From Spirochaetia bacterium (lineage in GTDB: Bacteria > Spirochaetota > Leptospiria > Turneriellales > JAOUOS01), in contig JAOUOS010000002.1 of the NCBI GenBank assembly GCA_029880285.1, forward strand, positions 62,001 through 126,000: a DNA stretch of 64,000 nucleotides, in the 5' to 3' direction. The position numbers were made by a program, and so were the translations under genes. Below the pieces are notes generated by a model. That model did not search any database, was not told where the DNA came from, and saw nothing but the letters and a program-made list of their open reading frames with translations. Positions 1 through 8,271 of this stretch are shown here, piece by piece. The stretch's first letter is position 1. Each line of letters begins with the position of its first letter.

Positions 1-324
1 CCTGTCATATTTTTCATCAGGAAAATCAGATTCAAATAATAATAGAATATTTTTACCTACTGCTTCTTCTCTTGCTAAAGCAGGCAAATAAGCATATACT
101 TTCACTGAGCTTGAATCTGAGATAAAATAAAGCTTAACCTGCGTTCCCGCTTTCATTGTTTTATTGTTGCCTATATCTATCTCTTTTTTTAACACATAGG
201 TAGCGGCATATTTTTCAGAAAAATAATTTAGCTCTTCTCTCTTAACAAATCTTCCCGAACAAAAAGAAAAAATTGTAAAGACAATGAAAACTCCGGCAAA
301 AATTGTAATTTTTTTATCATTCAT
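1..324 (-). CDS. putative lipoprotein, partial (C-terminus outside window)
   Basis: An open frame of 108 codons reads leftwards from an ATG at 324-322 to the window edge without a stop. The N-terminus is Met-Asn-Asp-Lys-Lys followed by a hydrophobic stretch ending in Phe-Ser-Phe-Cys-Ser-Gly, which looks like a lipoprotein signal with a loose lipobox (Cys about residue 22). The mature part begins Ser-Gly-Arg-Phe-Val-Lys and continues with no domain I recognise in the visible ~85 residues. The gene is divergent from comM, with about 80 bp between the two starts that must hold both promoters. Function unknown. Confidence 0.6.
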   Translation of the reverse strand, partial: MNDKKITIFAGVFIVFTIFSFCSGRFVKREELNYFSEKYAATYVLKKEIDIGNNKTMKAGTQVKLYFISDSSSVKVYAYLPALAREEAVGKNILLLFESDFPDEKYDR

Positions 325-402
325 TCATCCATATTTAATTTTTTTTTGAATTAGACAACCTTTTTGCGGTATAAAATAAAAAAAAGGGGGTATTACATTA
401 AT

Positions 403-1932
403 ATGAAAGTAGGTAAAGCATACACGGCAAGCGTTATGGGTTTTAACACTATCGCGGTTCAGGCAGAAGCTGATATTCTACCGGGCAGTATGTATATGCA
501 GATTGTAGGCTTAGCTGACAGTTCGGTAAAAGAATCAAAAGAAAGAATACGATCTGCCATTGTCAACAGCGGATATCACTATCCGGTAAAACAAATTGTT
601 ATTAATTTAGCTCCTAATGAAATTCAAAAAGAAGGCGGATTAATAGAATTTGCCGCTGCGGTTGCCATTTTATCAGCATCAGGGCAGATAAATAATGAAA
701 TATTAAATGATAAGATGTTTTTAGGGGCACTGTCTCTTGACGGAGTTCTTCAATCTTCAACAGGAATAATGGCGGCCGCCATTTTAGCAAGAAAACTGCC
801 CTTTATAAATTCAGTTGTTGCGCCCGCTGATTCTTTAAGAGAAATCGGATGTATTCCCGATTTAACAGTTTATCCTCTAAGAAATCTTGAAGAACTAAAA
901 AACCTTGAAACAAATTTAATACAACCCCATAAAGACGGCATATTCATCCCTAAAAGCCAGACTTTTTCTATTGATATGAGACAAATTAGGGGCCAGCAAA
1001 AAGCTAAAAAAGGTATTTGTTATTCATTATTAGGCAAACACCATTCATTGATCATGGGCTCACCGGGAACAGGAAAAACAATGCTTGCGAGAGCTTCTGA
1101 AGGTCTTCTTCCCAATTTAACTCTCGACGAAGCTCTTGAAATAACCAAAATATATTCCATATCTGGTTTAAGCACAGGCAGCCTCGTGCAATCGCGTCCT
1201 TTTAGATCACCGCATCATACCACTTCTGATGTAGCCCTTGTTGGCGGGGGCAGTTATCCCATGCCCGGCGAAATATCGCTCTCTCATCGGGGAGTTTTAT
1301 TTTTAGACGAGTTGTTAGAATTTGATACCTCAAGCCTTCAGGCCTTAAGGGAACCTCTTGAAGAAAAAAAAATAACAATCAGCAGGGCAAAAGGAGCGTT
1401 TACTTTTCCCGCTGATTTTATTTTTCTTGGAGCCGCAAACCCCTGCCGCTGCGGGTATATTTTTTCATTAAAAAGAAAATGTTCCTGCCGTTTAACCCAA
1501 GTTCGTCATCTTTACAGAAAAATAATTGGTCCTTTTCTTGACAGAATTTCACTTGAAATAGAATCAATAGAAGAAACTTCTAATCTATTTTTAATAGATA
1601 CAAATGAAAAAAACACGGCGTGGTATCGTGAAAAAATTATTGAAGCCAGAAACAGAATGTTTCATAGGAACAAAGGAAGATATAATATTGAACTTACAGC
1701 TGAAGAAATATTTAAAATCATTAAGAATTTGAATAATTGGGAAAAAATTGCCAGAGAATTCAGCGAAAAATTAGAACTAAGCCACAGAGGTTTAATTCAT
1801 TCTTTAAGATTAGCCTTGACAATTCAAGATTTTTATGAAAAAGATAAACTTACTGAAGATATTTTATTAGAGGCTTTTAGTTACCGTGTTTTTGGCCGAT
1901 TAAGAGCAATGGCTGAAGAATTAATCGCATAA
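403..1932 (+). CDS. comM: YifB/ComM-family Mg-chelatase-like AAA+ ATPase
   Basis: The protein has about 509 residues. An N-terminal Lon-protease-like (ChlI) domain covers roughly residues 1-190. An AAA+ Mg-chelatase core follows, with Walker A GSPGTGKTM near residue 219 and Walker B LFLDELLEF near 302. A Cys cluster (NPCRCGY then CSC) lies near 345-361, and a helical C-terminal domain closes the protein. In naturally transformable bacteria ComM is a helicase that extends branch migration of incoming DNA; in others the role is unclear. I chose the ATG at 403 because an AAGGGGG ribosome site sits about 12 nt upstream and family members start with a similar MKVGKA-type sequence; an in-frame TTG at 364 has no such support. 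A yraN gene nearby is a common neighbour of this family. Confidence 0.93.
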   Translation: MKVGKAYTASVMGFNTIAVQAEADILPGSMYMQIVGLADSSVKESKERIRSAIVNSGYHYPVKQIVINLAPNEIQKEGGLIEFAAAVAILSASGQINNEILNDKMFLGALSLDGVLQSSTGIMAAAILARKLPFINSVVAPADSLREIGCIPDLTVYPLRNLEELKNLETNLIQPHKDGIFIPKSQTFSIDMRQIRGQQKAKKGICYSLLGKHHSLIMGSPGTGKTMLARASEGLLPNLTLDEALEITKIYSISGLSTGSLVQSRPFRSPHHTTSDVALVGGGSYPMPGEISLSHRGVLFLDELLEFDTSSLQALREPLEEKKITISRAKGAFTFPADFIFLGAANPCRCGYIFSLKRKCSCRLTQVRHLYRKIIGPFLDRISLEIESIEETSNLFLIDTNEKNTAWYREKIIEARNRMFHRNKGRYNIELTAEEIFKIIKNLNNWEKIAREFSEKLELSHRGLIHSLRLALTIQDFYEKDKLTEDILLEAFSYRVFGRLRAMAEELIA

Positions 1933-1965
1933 AATTTATTAAAAGCCTCTTTATGAAAAAAATGC

Positions 1966-2151
1966 TTATTTTAATAAAAAATGAGTTAATTCTGAAGCTA
2001 TCTTATCTATCGCAAACTCAAGATATCTGTCGTCTTTAATACGTTTTTGGTATTCTAATATTTTTTCTTTATTTGTAGAGTATTTTCGTCTACCTAACTC
2101 AGTTGTTTTAGGTATAGACCTCCTACCCTTATTCGCTAATCTTCTTGCCAT
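1966..2151 (-). CDS. small basic protein of unknown function
   Basis: A 61-residue Lys/Arg-rich protein with no signal peptide or membrane segment and no family I recognise. The start is well supported: AAGGAA lies about 8 nt before the ATG. That ribosome site is flanked by a perfect inverted repeat (TGTTAC and GTAACA at 2153-2170), so in the mRNA it would sit in the loop of a 6-bp hairpin ending one base before the start codon. The gene is convergent with comM and 100 bp downstream of yraN. The basic N-terminus could bind nucleic acid, but that is only a guess from composition. Confidence 0.6.
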   Translation of the reverse strand: MARRLANKGRRSIPKTTELGRRKYSTNKEKILEYQKRIKDDRYLEFAIDKIASELTHFLLK

Positions 2152-2152
2152 T

Positions 2153-2170
2153 TGTTACTTCCTTGTAACA
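2153..2170 (-). promoter_or_regulatory. hairpin presenting the ribosome binding site of the 61-aa gene
   Basis: On the minus strand TGTTAC-AAGGAA-GTAACA forms a perfect 6-bp stem whose 6-nt loop is the Shine-Dalgarno core, with one base between the stem and the AUG. An RNA-binding protein or small RNA could use it to control translation. Six base pairs can also arise by chance in AT-rich DNA. Confidence 0.4.
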
Positions 2171-2251
2171 TTTATATTTAAAGCCTTCCTTGGCTTTCAT
2201 AAGAATATCGGCGATTTTAAAATTAAACTTAAGATTTGAAAAAAATTTTTA

Positions 2252-2677
2252 TTAATTTAAACCAGATGAAAATGAAGTAGGCTGAATATAAAATGGATTG
2301 TATTCAATAAGTTCAGATCTTTCATTAAACAATAAAAGCCCTATGTGACTATTTTTTACTTTATTTAACTCTGCGTGCCATTTTTCAATAGCTATACAAT
2401 ATCTCTTGTACTGCTTAATACTAAAAGGTTTATAACCGGCATAATAATGTTCTTGTTTTGTTTTTTTTACCTCAAAAAAGAAGTAATGATATTCGTCTTG
2501 AACCTTCTTTTTAACAATAAAGTCAATTTCTATACCAAAAAAACGCACATTTCGCGCTAAAATATCATAGCCTTTCTTTCTTAAAATAAACGCAGCTTTA
2601 TCTTCAGCAATAATGCCGTTTTTTCGCTTTTCTTTATTTTGTATTTTTTGAAAGCTTGATTGCTTCATTTGTCCCAT
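2252..2677 (-). CDS. yraN: YraN/UPF0102-family nuclease-fold protein
   Basis: A 141-residue protein of the YraN family, which has an endonuclease-like (restriction-enzyme) fold of uncertain cellular role. The family pattern is present: G-x-x-A-E-D near residues 21-26, a KKGYDIL-ARN segment, G-x-EIDFI near residue 50, and FFFEVKK near residues 67-73. The acidic EID and the E-V-K correspond to the metal-binding nuclease motif. The first 20 residues are polar and not part of the domain; a second in-frame ATG three codons in is also possible, and neither has a clear ribosome site. It sits close to comM, as in many bacteria, here on the opposite strand. Confidence 0.85.
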   Translation of the reverse strand: MGQMKQSSFQKIQNKEKRKNGIIAEDKAAFILRKKGYDILARNVRFFGIEIDFIVKKKVQDEYHYFFFEVKKTKQEHYYAGYKPFSIKQYKRYCIAIEKWHAELNKVKNSHIGLLLFNERSELIEYNPFYIQPTSFSSGLN

Positions 2678-2733
2678 GTTTTAATTTATCCATTATTTTG
2701 TAAAGTACGATATTAATTTTTTTATGCAACAAT

Positions 2734-3279
2734 TTAACGTTTGTTAATTATGCTTAAATATAATTGTCCTATCGCGGCTTCTACGGCCTGTTGGTATGAA
2801 TATGACTGATCTGTGGCTGAACCAACCCAAATGACTTCTCCCGTATTAACATCAATTAATCGTGCTGTAACGCCAACAGAGCAGGTAATTTGAAGCCATT
2901 CAAAAATATAAAACAATTTCTTTTCACTGGAATAAGAAGTATAATCGGTAACTGAACCTATTAGCAGATAATCTACGTTTAAAAAGTCACCTATTTCTTT
3001 AGTAGAACTTTCTGTTATATGAGAAATATCAATTGATTTTTCTCTCATAATTTGAGAAATTTTCTCTCTTTCTGCCAGCTTATAATTATCACGCATAAAG
3101 AAAATAGAAAAAATATTCGTAAAAAGCTGTCCTGAATTATTCTTTTCAAGATAATCTGAAAACGGCATTACAGCTATAGTCGCGTTTTCTTTAACAGCTC
3201 TTTTATTATAATAAATAGGAGGCGTAGCGCATTTTAAGCTTAGCATAAATATAAGCATTGTTATTATTTTAACTCTCAT
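2734..3279 (-). CDS. CsgG-like lipoprotein
   Basis: A 181-residue protein with a hydrophobic signal ending Leu-Ser-Leu-Lys-Cys (Cys 17), probably a lipoprotein signal with a loose lipobox. The mature part resembles the CsgG/FlgO-type fold: ATIAVMPFSDY near residue 34, an oligomer-style K-L-A-E-R-E-K-I segment, then VDYLLIGSVTDY and R-L-I-D-V-N-T-G-E-V-I-W. CsgG relatives form secretion pores or organise outer-membrane assemblies; this one lacks any visible curli subunit neighbour, so only the fold is claimed. It lies 11 nt downstream of the beta-barrel protein gene and is probably co-transcribed with it. Confidence 0.7.
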   Translation of the reverse strand: MRVKIITMLIFMLSLKCATPPIYYNKRAVKENATIAVMPFSDYLEKNNSGQLFTNIFSIFFMRDNYKLAEREKISQIMREKSIDISHITESSTKEIGDFLNVDYLLIGSVTDYTSYSSEKKLFYIFEWLQITCSVGVTARLIDVNTGEVIWVGSATDQSYSYQQAVEAAIGQLYLSIINKR

Positions 3280-3290
3280 AATAAAACCCC

Positions 3291-3911
3291 TTAAATCGCA
3301 TACGCGATACCTAATTTTATGGATATTGTAAATCCGTTATTTAAAAAATCAGTTGTTTCTGTAACATTTTTTACCATATTTTCATATTCTTTATTTTTTA
3401 AATACATATTGGCCCCTAAATATACTTCAGGCACCAGGTACAATCCGTGCTTTATAAAATAATTACAGCCGCTAGCCACATAAAAACTAACTATATAATT
3501 TTTTAGTCCGTCTGAAGTACTGTATTGAAATGCCGGCCCATACCCTACCCAAAAATTATAAGGAGCGCTGTTAAAAAGCGTTAAAGATAAAATTCCTGCT
3601 TCTATCATAATTTCATCTACATCGTATTGCATAACAGAATCTTCTTTTTTCCAATGAGGGAAAAACGCAAAATGAGTTTTTACGCTCGCGTAAGGCGAAT
3701 ATTTATAGTCAAAAAAAAGACCGCCGCCTATTCCGTTTGAATAACTTGTTTTATCTTTTTTTTCTATGGCTGCAGATTCTATTGAATAGTATGAAGACAT
3801 TAATGAATAGTGACCCGTGATACCGAATAATCTTTGGTTTATAGCGCTAAGACTTTCAAAACTTAAAGTAGATAATAATAATATTAAATATATATTTTTA
3901 TTTGACTTCAT
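3291..3911 (-). CDS. secreted outer-membrane beta-barrel-like protein
   Basis: A 206-residue protein with a cleavable signal peptide (basic MKSNKN, a hydrophobic leucine-rich core, then SLSA). The rest alternates short aromatic and polar strands (for example FGITGHYSLMSSYYSI, FFDYKYSPYASVKTHFAFFP and FWVGYGPAFQYST) and ends in an amphipathic strand, GFTISIKLGIAYAI. This is what a small eight-stranded outer-membrane barrel looks like; no family could be named. It is the first gene of a pair with the CsgG-like lipoprotein, which suggests they work together at the outer membrane. Confidence 0.6.
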   Translation of the reverse strand: MKSNKNIYLILLLSTLSFESLSAINQRLFGITGHYSLMSSYYSIESAAIEKKDKTSYSNGIGGGLFFDYKYSPYASVKTHFAFFPHWKKEDSVMQYDVDEIMIEAGILSLTLFNSAPYNFWVGYGPAFQYSTSDGLKNYIVSFYVASGCNYFIKHGLYLVPEVYLGANMYLKNKEYENMVKNVTETTDFLNNGFTISIKLGIAYAI

Positions 3912-3990
3912 ACCTAATTCTTTGCTATAAAAAAAACTTAGTCAAATATTTAGAATGATTATATTTTGGCAATAAAAATATATTTTTTTT

Positions 3991-5085
3991 CTAAACCGAC
4001 TTGGGTATAAAAAGAGTAACTTCTGCGTTTTTTTCGGGCTCACTGTTAATTTCAATATCGCTGTTGTAAATTTCCATATAACGGACTACAATTAATAACC
4101 CTAAACCCATACCGTCTTTTCCCTGAAACAATTGCCCTATTTTTTTATTTTTTTTAATTTGTGACACTGTATTTTTTTCAAACCCTTTACCTTCATTAAA
4201 TATTTTTATGACGCATGTGTTTTTTTCTTCGATTAAAGTAATTTTTACAATTTCATTTCTTCTGGAAAATTTAAAAGCATTATCAATTAATTCTTGCATC
4301 ACTTTTTGAAAATCATTTTCACTAATTTTCACAGTTACATTTGAAATATCAACAATTAAATCGTCCTGCCTTTTATAAAGCGCTGCGGTTTGATCGGCAA
4401 TTTTTCTTATAATAAGAGCTGTATTGTTCATACTTCTATTTCTTATTGTTTTAAGTCTTGAAGCATCTAATAATATTATTTCAAGCTGCGCCAATAAAAG
4501 ATAATTTTGTATAGTATCATTGAGTCTTTCTGCAGACTGATACATAATTTCGGCCATTTCACCTATTTCTTCTCTTTCCATAATATGATAATTTAAAGAC
4601 AAAAGCTGGGTAAAACCTAAAATACCATTTAATGGGGTTAATAATTCATGCGGCAGGGTATGAACAATATTTTCTTTGAATATTCTTAGTTTTTCTTCAC
4701 TTTTTATAAAAAATTCATCCTGCTTATTAAGACGTGTAGTTATCGTATTTAATAAGTCTTTCATCGCAAACGGCTTAGAGACATAATCATCCGCTCCCTC
4801 ACTCATACCCTTTCTTCTATCTAAGACAGAGTTTTTTGCAGTAAGAAAAATAAAAGGTGTAAGTGCGGTATCTGTATTCTGGCGAAGCTCTTTAAGTACT
4901 TGATAACCATTTTTTTCGGGCATCGCGATATCACATATAATAATGTCAGGATTAAAGGTAACTGCTTTTTCAATACCTTCTTTTCCATTACTTGCTTCGT
5001 CTGCTTTAAAACCTTCAAATTGTAAAAACTGGACAATATCAGTTCTTATTGCTTCATCATCTTCTACTATAAGAATTTTTTTCAT
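3991..5085 (-). CDS. hybrid receiver-histidine kinase (REC-HisKA-HATPase)
   Basis: 364 residues, cytoplasmic, with no membrane segment. An N-terminal receiver domain (about 1-118) has the acidic pair D9/D10, phospho-acceptor D52 (CDIAMPEKNG), T82 and switch Lys 104 (SKPF). It is followed directly by a HisKA helix pair with H146 (HTLPHELLTPLNGILGF) and a HATPase domain with N box QELIDNAFKFS, G1 NEGKGF and G2 GMGLGLLIV. The PHELLTPLNG H box is typical of cyanobacterial-type hybrid kinases. It is the last gene of a five-gene receiver/kinase operon, and its ATG overlaps the TGA of the previous gene (ATGA). With no DNA-binding output, it probably acts in a phosphorelay. Confidence 0.92.
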   Translation of the reverse strand: MKKILIVEDDEAIRTDIVQFLQFEGFKADEASNGKEGIEKAVTFNPDIIICDIAMPEKNGYQVLKELRQNTDTALTPFIFLTAKNSVLDRRKGMSEGADDYVSKPFAMKDLLNTITTRLNKQDEFFIKSEEKLRIFKENIVHTLPHELLTPLNGILGFTQLLSLNYHIMEREEIGEMAEIMYQSAERLNDTIQNYLLLAQLEIILLDASRLKTIRNRSMNNTALIIRKIADQTAALYKRQDDLIVDISNVTVKISENDFQKVMQELIDNAFKFSRRNEIVKITLIEEKNTCVIKIFNEGKGFEKNTVSQIKKNKKIGQLFQGKDGMGLGLLIVVRYMEIYNSDIEINSEPEKNAEVTLFIPKSV

Positions 5086-7817
5086 GATACAACTCCTTCA
5101 ACATTACCGGTGTGCATTAAACTCATTTGAAGAGGTATGGTAACTGTAAAAATTGATCCCTTATCTTTTTCACTTTTTATATCAATAGTACCATTTTGTT
5201 CTTTAAGAAAAACTGACATAACAGAAAGGCCAAGGCCAATTCCTTTTCTGTTGCCGACATTTTTTCCCCTGAAGAAAGGATCTAATATATATTTTTTATC
5301 TTCATCTGAAATTCCAATACCTTCATCTTTAACAGATAATACAAAGTTTTCATCTTTTAACTTTACTGTTAAATAAATTTTGCTGCCTTCATAAGAATAT
5401 TTAACCGCGTTTGAAAGTAAATTTGTAATAGTATGAAATAATATTCTTTCATCTAATAAAATATTATCTTCGTGACATAAATTTTGAAACACAATATTAT
5501 ATTTTGCGTTTGACATTATTTTCATTTCTTCTATAATTTCATTGCAAAATTTATCAATATTTATAAGAACAGGATTTAGCTCTATTTTACCGGCCTCTGC
5601 CTGACCCAAGGTCAATATATCTTCTACAAGATGGGTCATTCGATAAACTTCTTTATGTATTTTGTTTAGTTTTTCTGCTTTCTGGCTTTTATCCATACGA
5701 TCATCATAATGCTGTAAAATCTCTGTGGATGAAAGTATGGCTGTTAAAGGTGTTCTAAATTCATGAGAAACCATCGAAACAAATCGAGATTTTAAATTGC
5801 TGAGTTCTTTTTCTTTTGCCAAAGATTCTTTTAGTTCTAACGTAAGATCTTTTTCTCTATCGAGAACTTCTTCAATTTGACGGGTTCTTTCTTCTACCAT
5901 TTCAATAAGTTTTGCCCTATAGCTGCTTAACTCAGTTATATCTTGCCCTACTGACCATATACCTACAATATTATTGTTTGAATCAAGCCTGGGAGTCGCG
6001 TTTAAAAGAAAAACTACCTCTATATCTTTTTTAGATGTTTTAAATCTCAATTCAAATGTTGGTGTTTTTTCTCCATTTTTTGCTTTTTTAAATATATCAT
6101 ACGCGAAGTTTACATTTTCTGAATGTATGTAGTCATATAAAGAATCTCCTATTATATTTTTTTTATGAAATCCCGTTAATAGTTCAGCTGAGCCGTTCCA
6201 CTCGGTAATTAAACCCTGTAAATTTACGGCAAAAATAGGAGCACTTGCAGTATCAATAAAAAGTCTAAGTTCTTTGCTTATTCGAGCGTATCCAAGAAGA
6301 GCAGTACGCAAAAAATTTTCAGTTTTCTTAATAGCGCTTACATCTGTAATAACAGCAAACCTTCCCTTGTATCCATCTTTAATATCAGATAATTTTCTAA
6401 CCGAAAATAAAACAGGCAGTTCCGATTTATCTTTCTTTCGCAGGAATATTTCATAAGATCCGTTTGAATCCTGTGATTTTAGTTTATTTTCAAGTCTTAG
6501 ATAAGAACTTTTTGCCAGAAATTTTTTAAGCGGCTTATTAATAAGTTCTTGCAAAGTATAGCCAGACATCTGCTTGAATTTATTATTGCTATAAATAATT
6601 TTTTGATCTTTATCTTCAACTATAAAACCTTCATTCATTGATTCAACCAGCATTTGAAATTTTTTCTCACTCTCAAATAAAGCGGCCTCGGCTTGTATTT
6701 TTTCTGTCATATCTAAACCAATACAGATAATTTTACTTTCTTTCTTTGTTTCGGCGTAAAGCGCGGCAAAAGACCACGAAACGTATATTTTTTTTGTCTG
6801 CTTAATTAAAAACTCTTCTTCAAAAGAAGCAAAATTATTTTCACTTAGTGCGTATGAAATTTTATCTTTAATCAGCTTTTCATTTTTTTCTTTTGAAAAG
6901 ATTTCCCAAAATTTTTTGCCCGCAATTTCTTCTTCAGAAAGCTGAAAAAACTCACGGCTGAATCGGTTAGACCGCAGTATACTTCCTGATTTGTTGAGTA
7001 CTAAAATAAAAGCTCCAGCTGTTTCAATAACAGCAGAAATAAAATCTTTTTCTTCCTTAAGTTCTTTTTCTGCTTTTTTTTGTTTTGTTATGTCAGTTAG
7101 AATAGCCAGCTTGCCTGATTTCTTATTTTGTTCATCAAAAAGCTGTTCAAAAGAAACAATGCAGTTTAATCTGGGCCCTTTTTTCGGCTCTAATTCTATT
7201 TCAAATTTAGATTTATTAACCAATTGATTCTTTTTTTCTTTCTCATTAAATAAAAAAAACTTTCCAAAGGGTCTGCCAACAACTTCTTCAAATGAAGAAC
7301 CAAGCATTCTTGACATTTGAGGGTTTATATAAGTAATATTTTCTTTTTTATCATAAACCACTAAACCCTCCCGCATTTTTTCAATGAGCATGCGGTATTT
7401 ACTTTCGCTTTCTTCTAATTTTAATTTATACATATTTCTTTCTATACCGTAGCGGATTGATTTTTCAAGTATTTCAGCTGAAATTTGACTTTTTATCAAA
7501 TAATCCTGAACACCTAATCTTAATGCCTCTTTCGCGGCTTCTTTGTCAGTTAACCCGGTAAGAACTATAATAGGTAAAGTTTTATAATTTTTCGTAATTT
7601 CATAAACAGCTGAAAGCTGATAAGAATCAGGAAGTCCTAAATCTAAAAATATTAAATCAGTTTTTTTTCTTTTTAAATTTTTTAAAGCCTCTTTTAATGT
7701 ATAAGAAATTTCTAGTTGAAAAGAAATTTCTGACATAGACTGTATGATCTCTTGAAATAAGAAAGCATACGCTTTATCATCTTCAATAAGCAATATATTT
7801 AAAGGACTTTGTTTCAT
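5082..7817 (-). CDS. multi-PAS hybrid receiver-histidine kinase
   Basis: 911 residues, soluble. The order is an N-terminal receiver (D59 in FLDLGLPD, switch Lys in YLIKS near 109), four PAS domains (about 135-255, 260-380, 390-505 and 525-645), a coiled-coil linker (E-rich, ERTRQIEEVLDREKDL), HisKA with H near 685 (VSHEFRTPLTAI) and HATPase (N box TNLLSNAVKYS, G2 KGIGLGLSVMS). The PAS array suggests sensing of small molecules or redox inside the cell, but no cofactor-binding residue can be assigned by eye. It overlaps the downstream kinase gene by 4 nt and lies 4 nt after the stand-alone receiver gene, so all are one transcription unit. Confidence 0.93.
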   Translation of the reverse strand: MKQSPLNILLIEDDKAYAFLFQEIIQSMSEISFQLEISYTLKEALKNLKRKKTDLIFLDLGLPDSYQLSAVYEITKNYKTLPIIVLTGLTDKEAAKEALRLGVQDYLIKSQISAEILEKSIRYGIERNMYKLKLEESESKYRMLIEKMREGLVVYDKKENITYINPQMSRMLGSSFEEVVGRPFGKFFLFNEKEKKNQLVNKSKFEIELEPKKGPRLNCIVSFEQLFDEQNKKSGKLAILTDITKQKKAEKELKEEKDFISAVIETAGAFILVLNKSGSILRSNRFSREFFQLSEEEIAGKKFWEIFSKEKNEKLIKDKISYALSENNFASFEEEFLIKQTKKIYVSWSFAALYAETKKESKIICIGLDMTEKIQAEAALFESEKKFQMLVESMNEGFIVEDKDQKIIYSNNKFKQMSGYTLQELINKPLKKFLAKSSYLRLENKLKSQDSNGSYEIFLRKKDKSELPVLFSVRKLSDIKDGYKGRFAVITDVSAIKKTENFLRTALLGYARISKELRLFIDTASAPIFAVNLQGLITEWNGSAELLTGFHKKNIIGDSLYDYIHSENVNFAYDIFKKAKNGEKTPTFELRFKTSKKDIEVVFLLNATPRLDSNNNIVGIWSVGQDITELSSYRAKLIEMVEERTRQIEEVLDREKDLTLELKESLAKEKELSNLKSRFVSMVSHEFRTPLTAILSSTEILQHYDDRMDKSQKAEKLNKIHKEVYRMTHLVEDILTLGQAEAGKIELNPVLINIDKFCNEIIEEMKIMSNAKYNIVFQNLCHEDNILLDERILFHTITNLLSNAVKYSYEGSKIYLTVKLKDENFVLSVKDEGIGISDEDKKYILDPFFRGKNVGNRKGIGLGLSVMSVFLKEQNGTIDIKSEKDKGSIFTVTIPLQMSLMHTGNVEGVVS

Positions 7818-7821
7818 TTAT

Positions 7822-8271
7822 TTACAGGCCATGGGTGGGATAAACAACTTCACCAAGCCAAAAATCATTAATTAAAGTAATTAACCTGTGAAAATCTTCA
7901 ATATTCGTGGGCTTCTTTAAATAACAATTCGCGTGCAGATGGTATGTTGCTATAATATCTCTTTTATCTTGAGACGAAGTCAACACAATAACAGGAATTC
8001 TTTTTAAGATGCTGTCTTTTTTTATTGATTCTAGAATTTCAATACCATTTTTATGCGGCAAATTTAAATCTAAAATTATTAAATCTGGCAAATCGTGTTT
8101 TACGTCTAGCCTGGCTTTTTCAAAATATTTCATGGCTTTTGCGCCATCTTCAGCTATTGTTAAACGAAAATTTGCTTGTTTCTCTTCGAGCAAATCTTGT
8201 ATGAGAGTTATATCTCCCGGATTATCTTCTATCAGCATTATGTGAAGCTGAACCATTTTTGTTAAATTCAT
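7822..8271 (-). CDS. single-domain response regulator, Rcp1-like
   Basis: A 149-residue receiver with no output domain. Acidic pocket E15/D16, phospho-acceptor D68 (ILDLNLPHKNG), T98 (VLTSS) and Lys in YLKKP near 119 are all present. The long loop before D68 and the NLPHKNGIEIL wording match Rcp1-type receivers, which accept phosphate from phytochrome-class kinases. The start overlaps the stop of the preceding kinase gene by 4 nt. It is the natural phosphate carrier shared between the hybrid kinases of this operon; that role is inference. Confidence 0.9.
   Translation of the reverse strand: MNLTKMVQLHIMLIEDNPGDITLIQDLLEEKQANFRLTIAEDGAKAMKYFEKARLDVKHDLPDLIILDLNLPHKNGIEILESIKKDSILKRIPVIVLTSSQDKRDIIATYHLHANCYLKKPTNIEDFHRLITLINDFWLGEVVYPTHGL

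Noticed and set aside
364-402. Upstream TTG start for comM
   Set aside because: The ATG at 403 has a strong AAGGGGG site and fits the family start; the extra 13 residues are not family-like.
766-781. Palindrome AATGGCGGCCGCCATT
   Set aside because: Lies inside comM and is explained by an Ala-rich coding stretch; no regulatory position.
3291-3911. Curli secretion system based on the CsgG-like neighbour
   Set aside because: No curli subunit or CsgE/F-like gene is visible; only the CsgG-type fold is supported.
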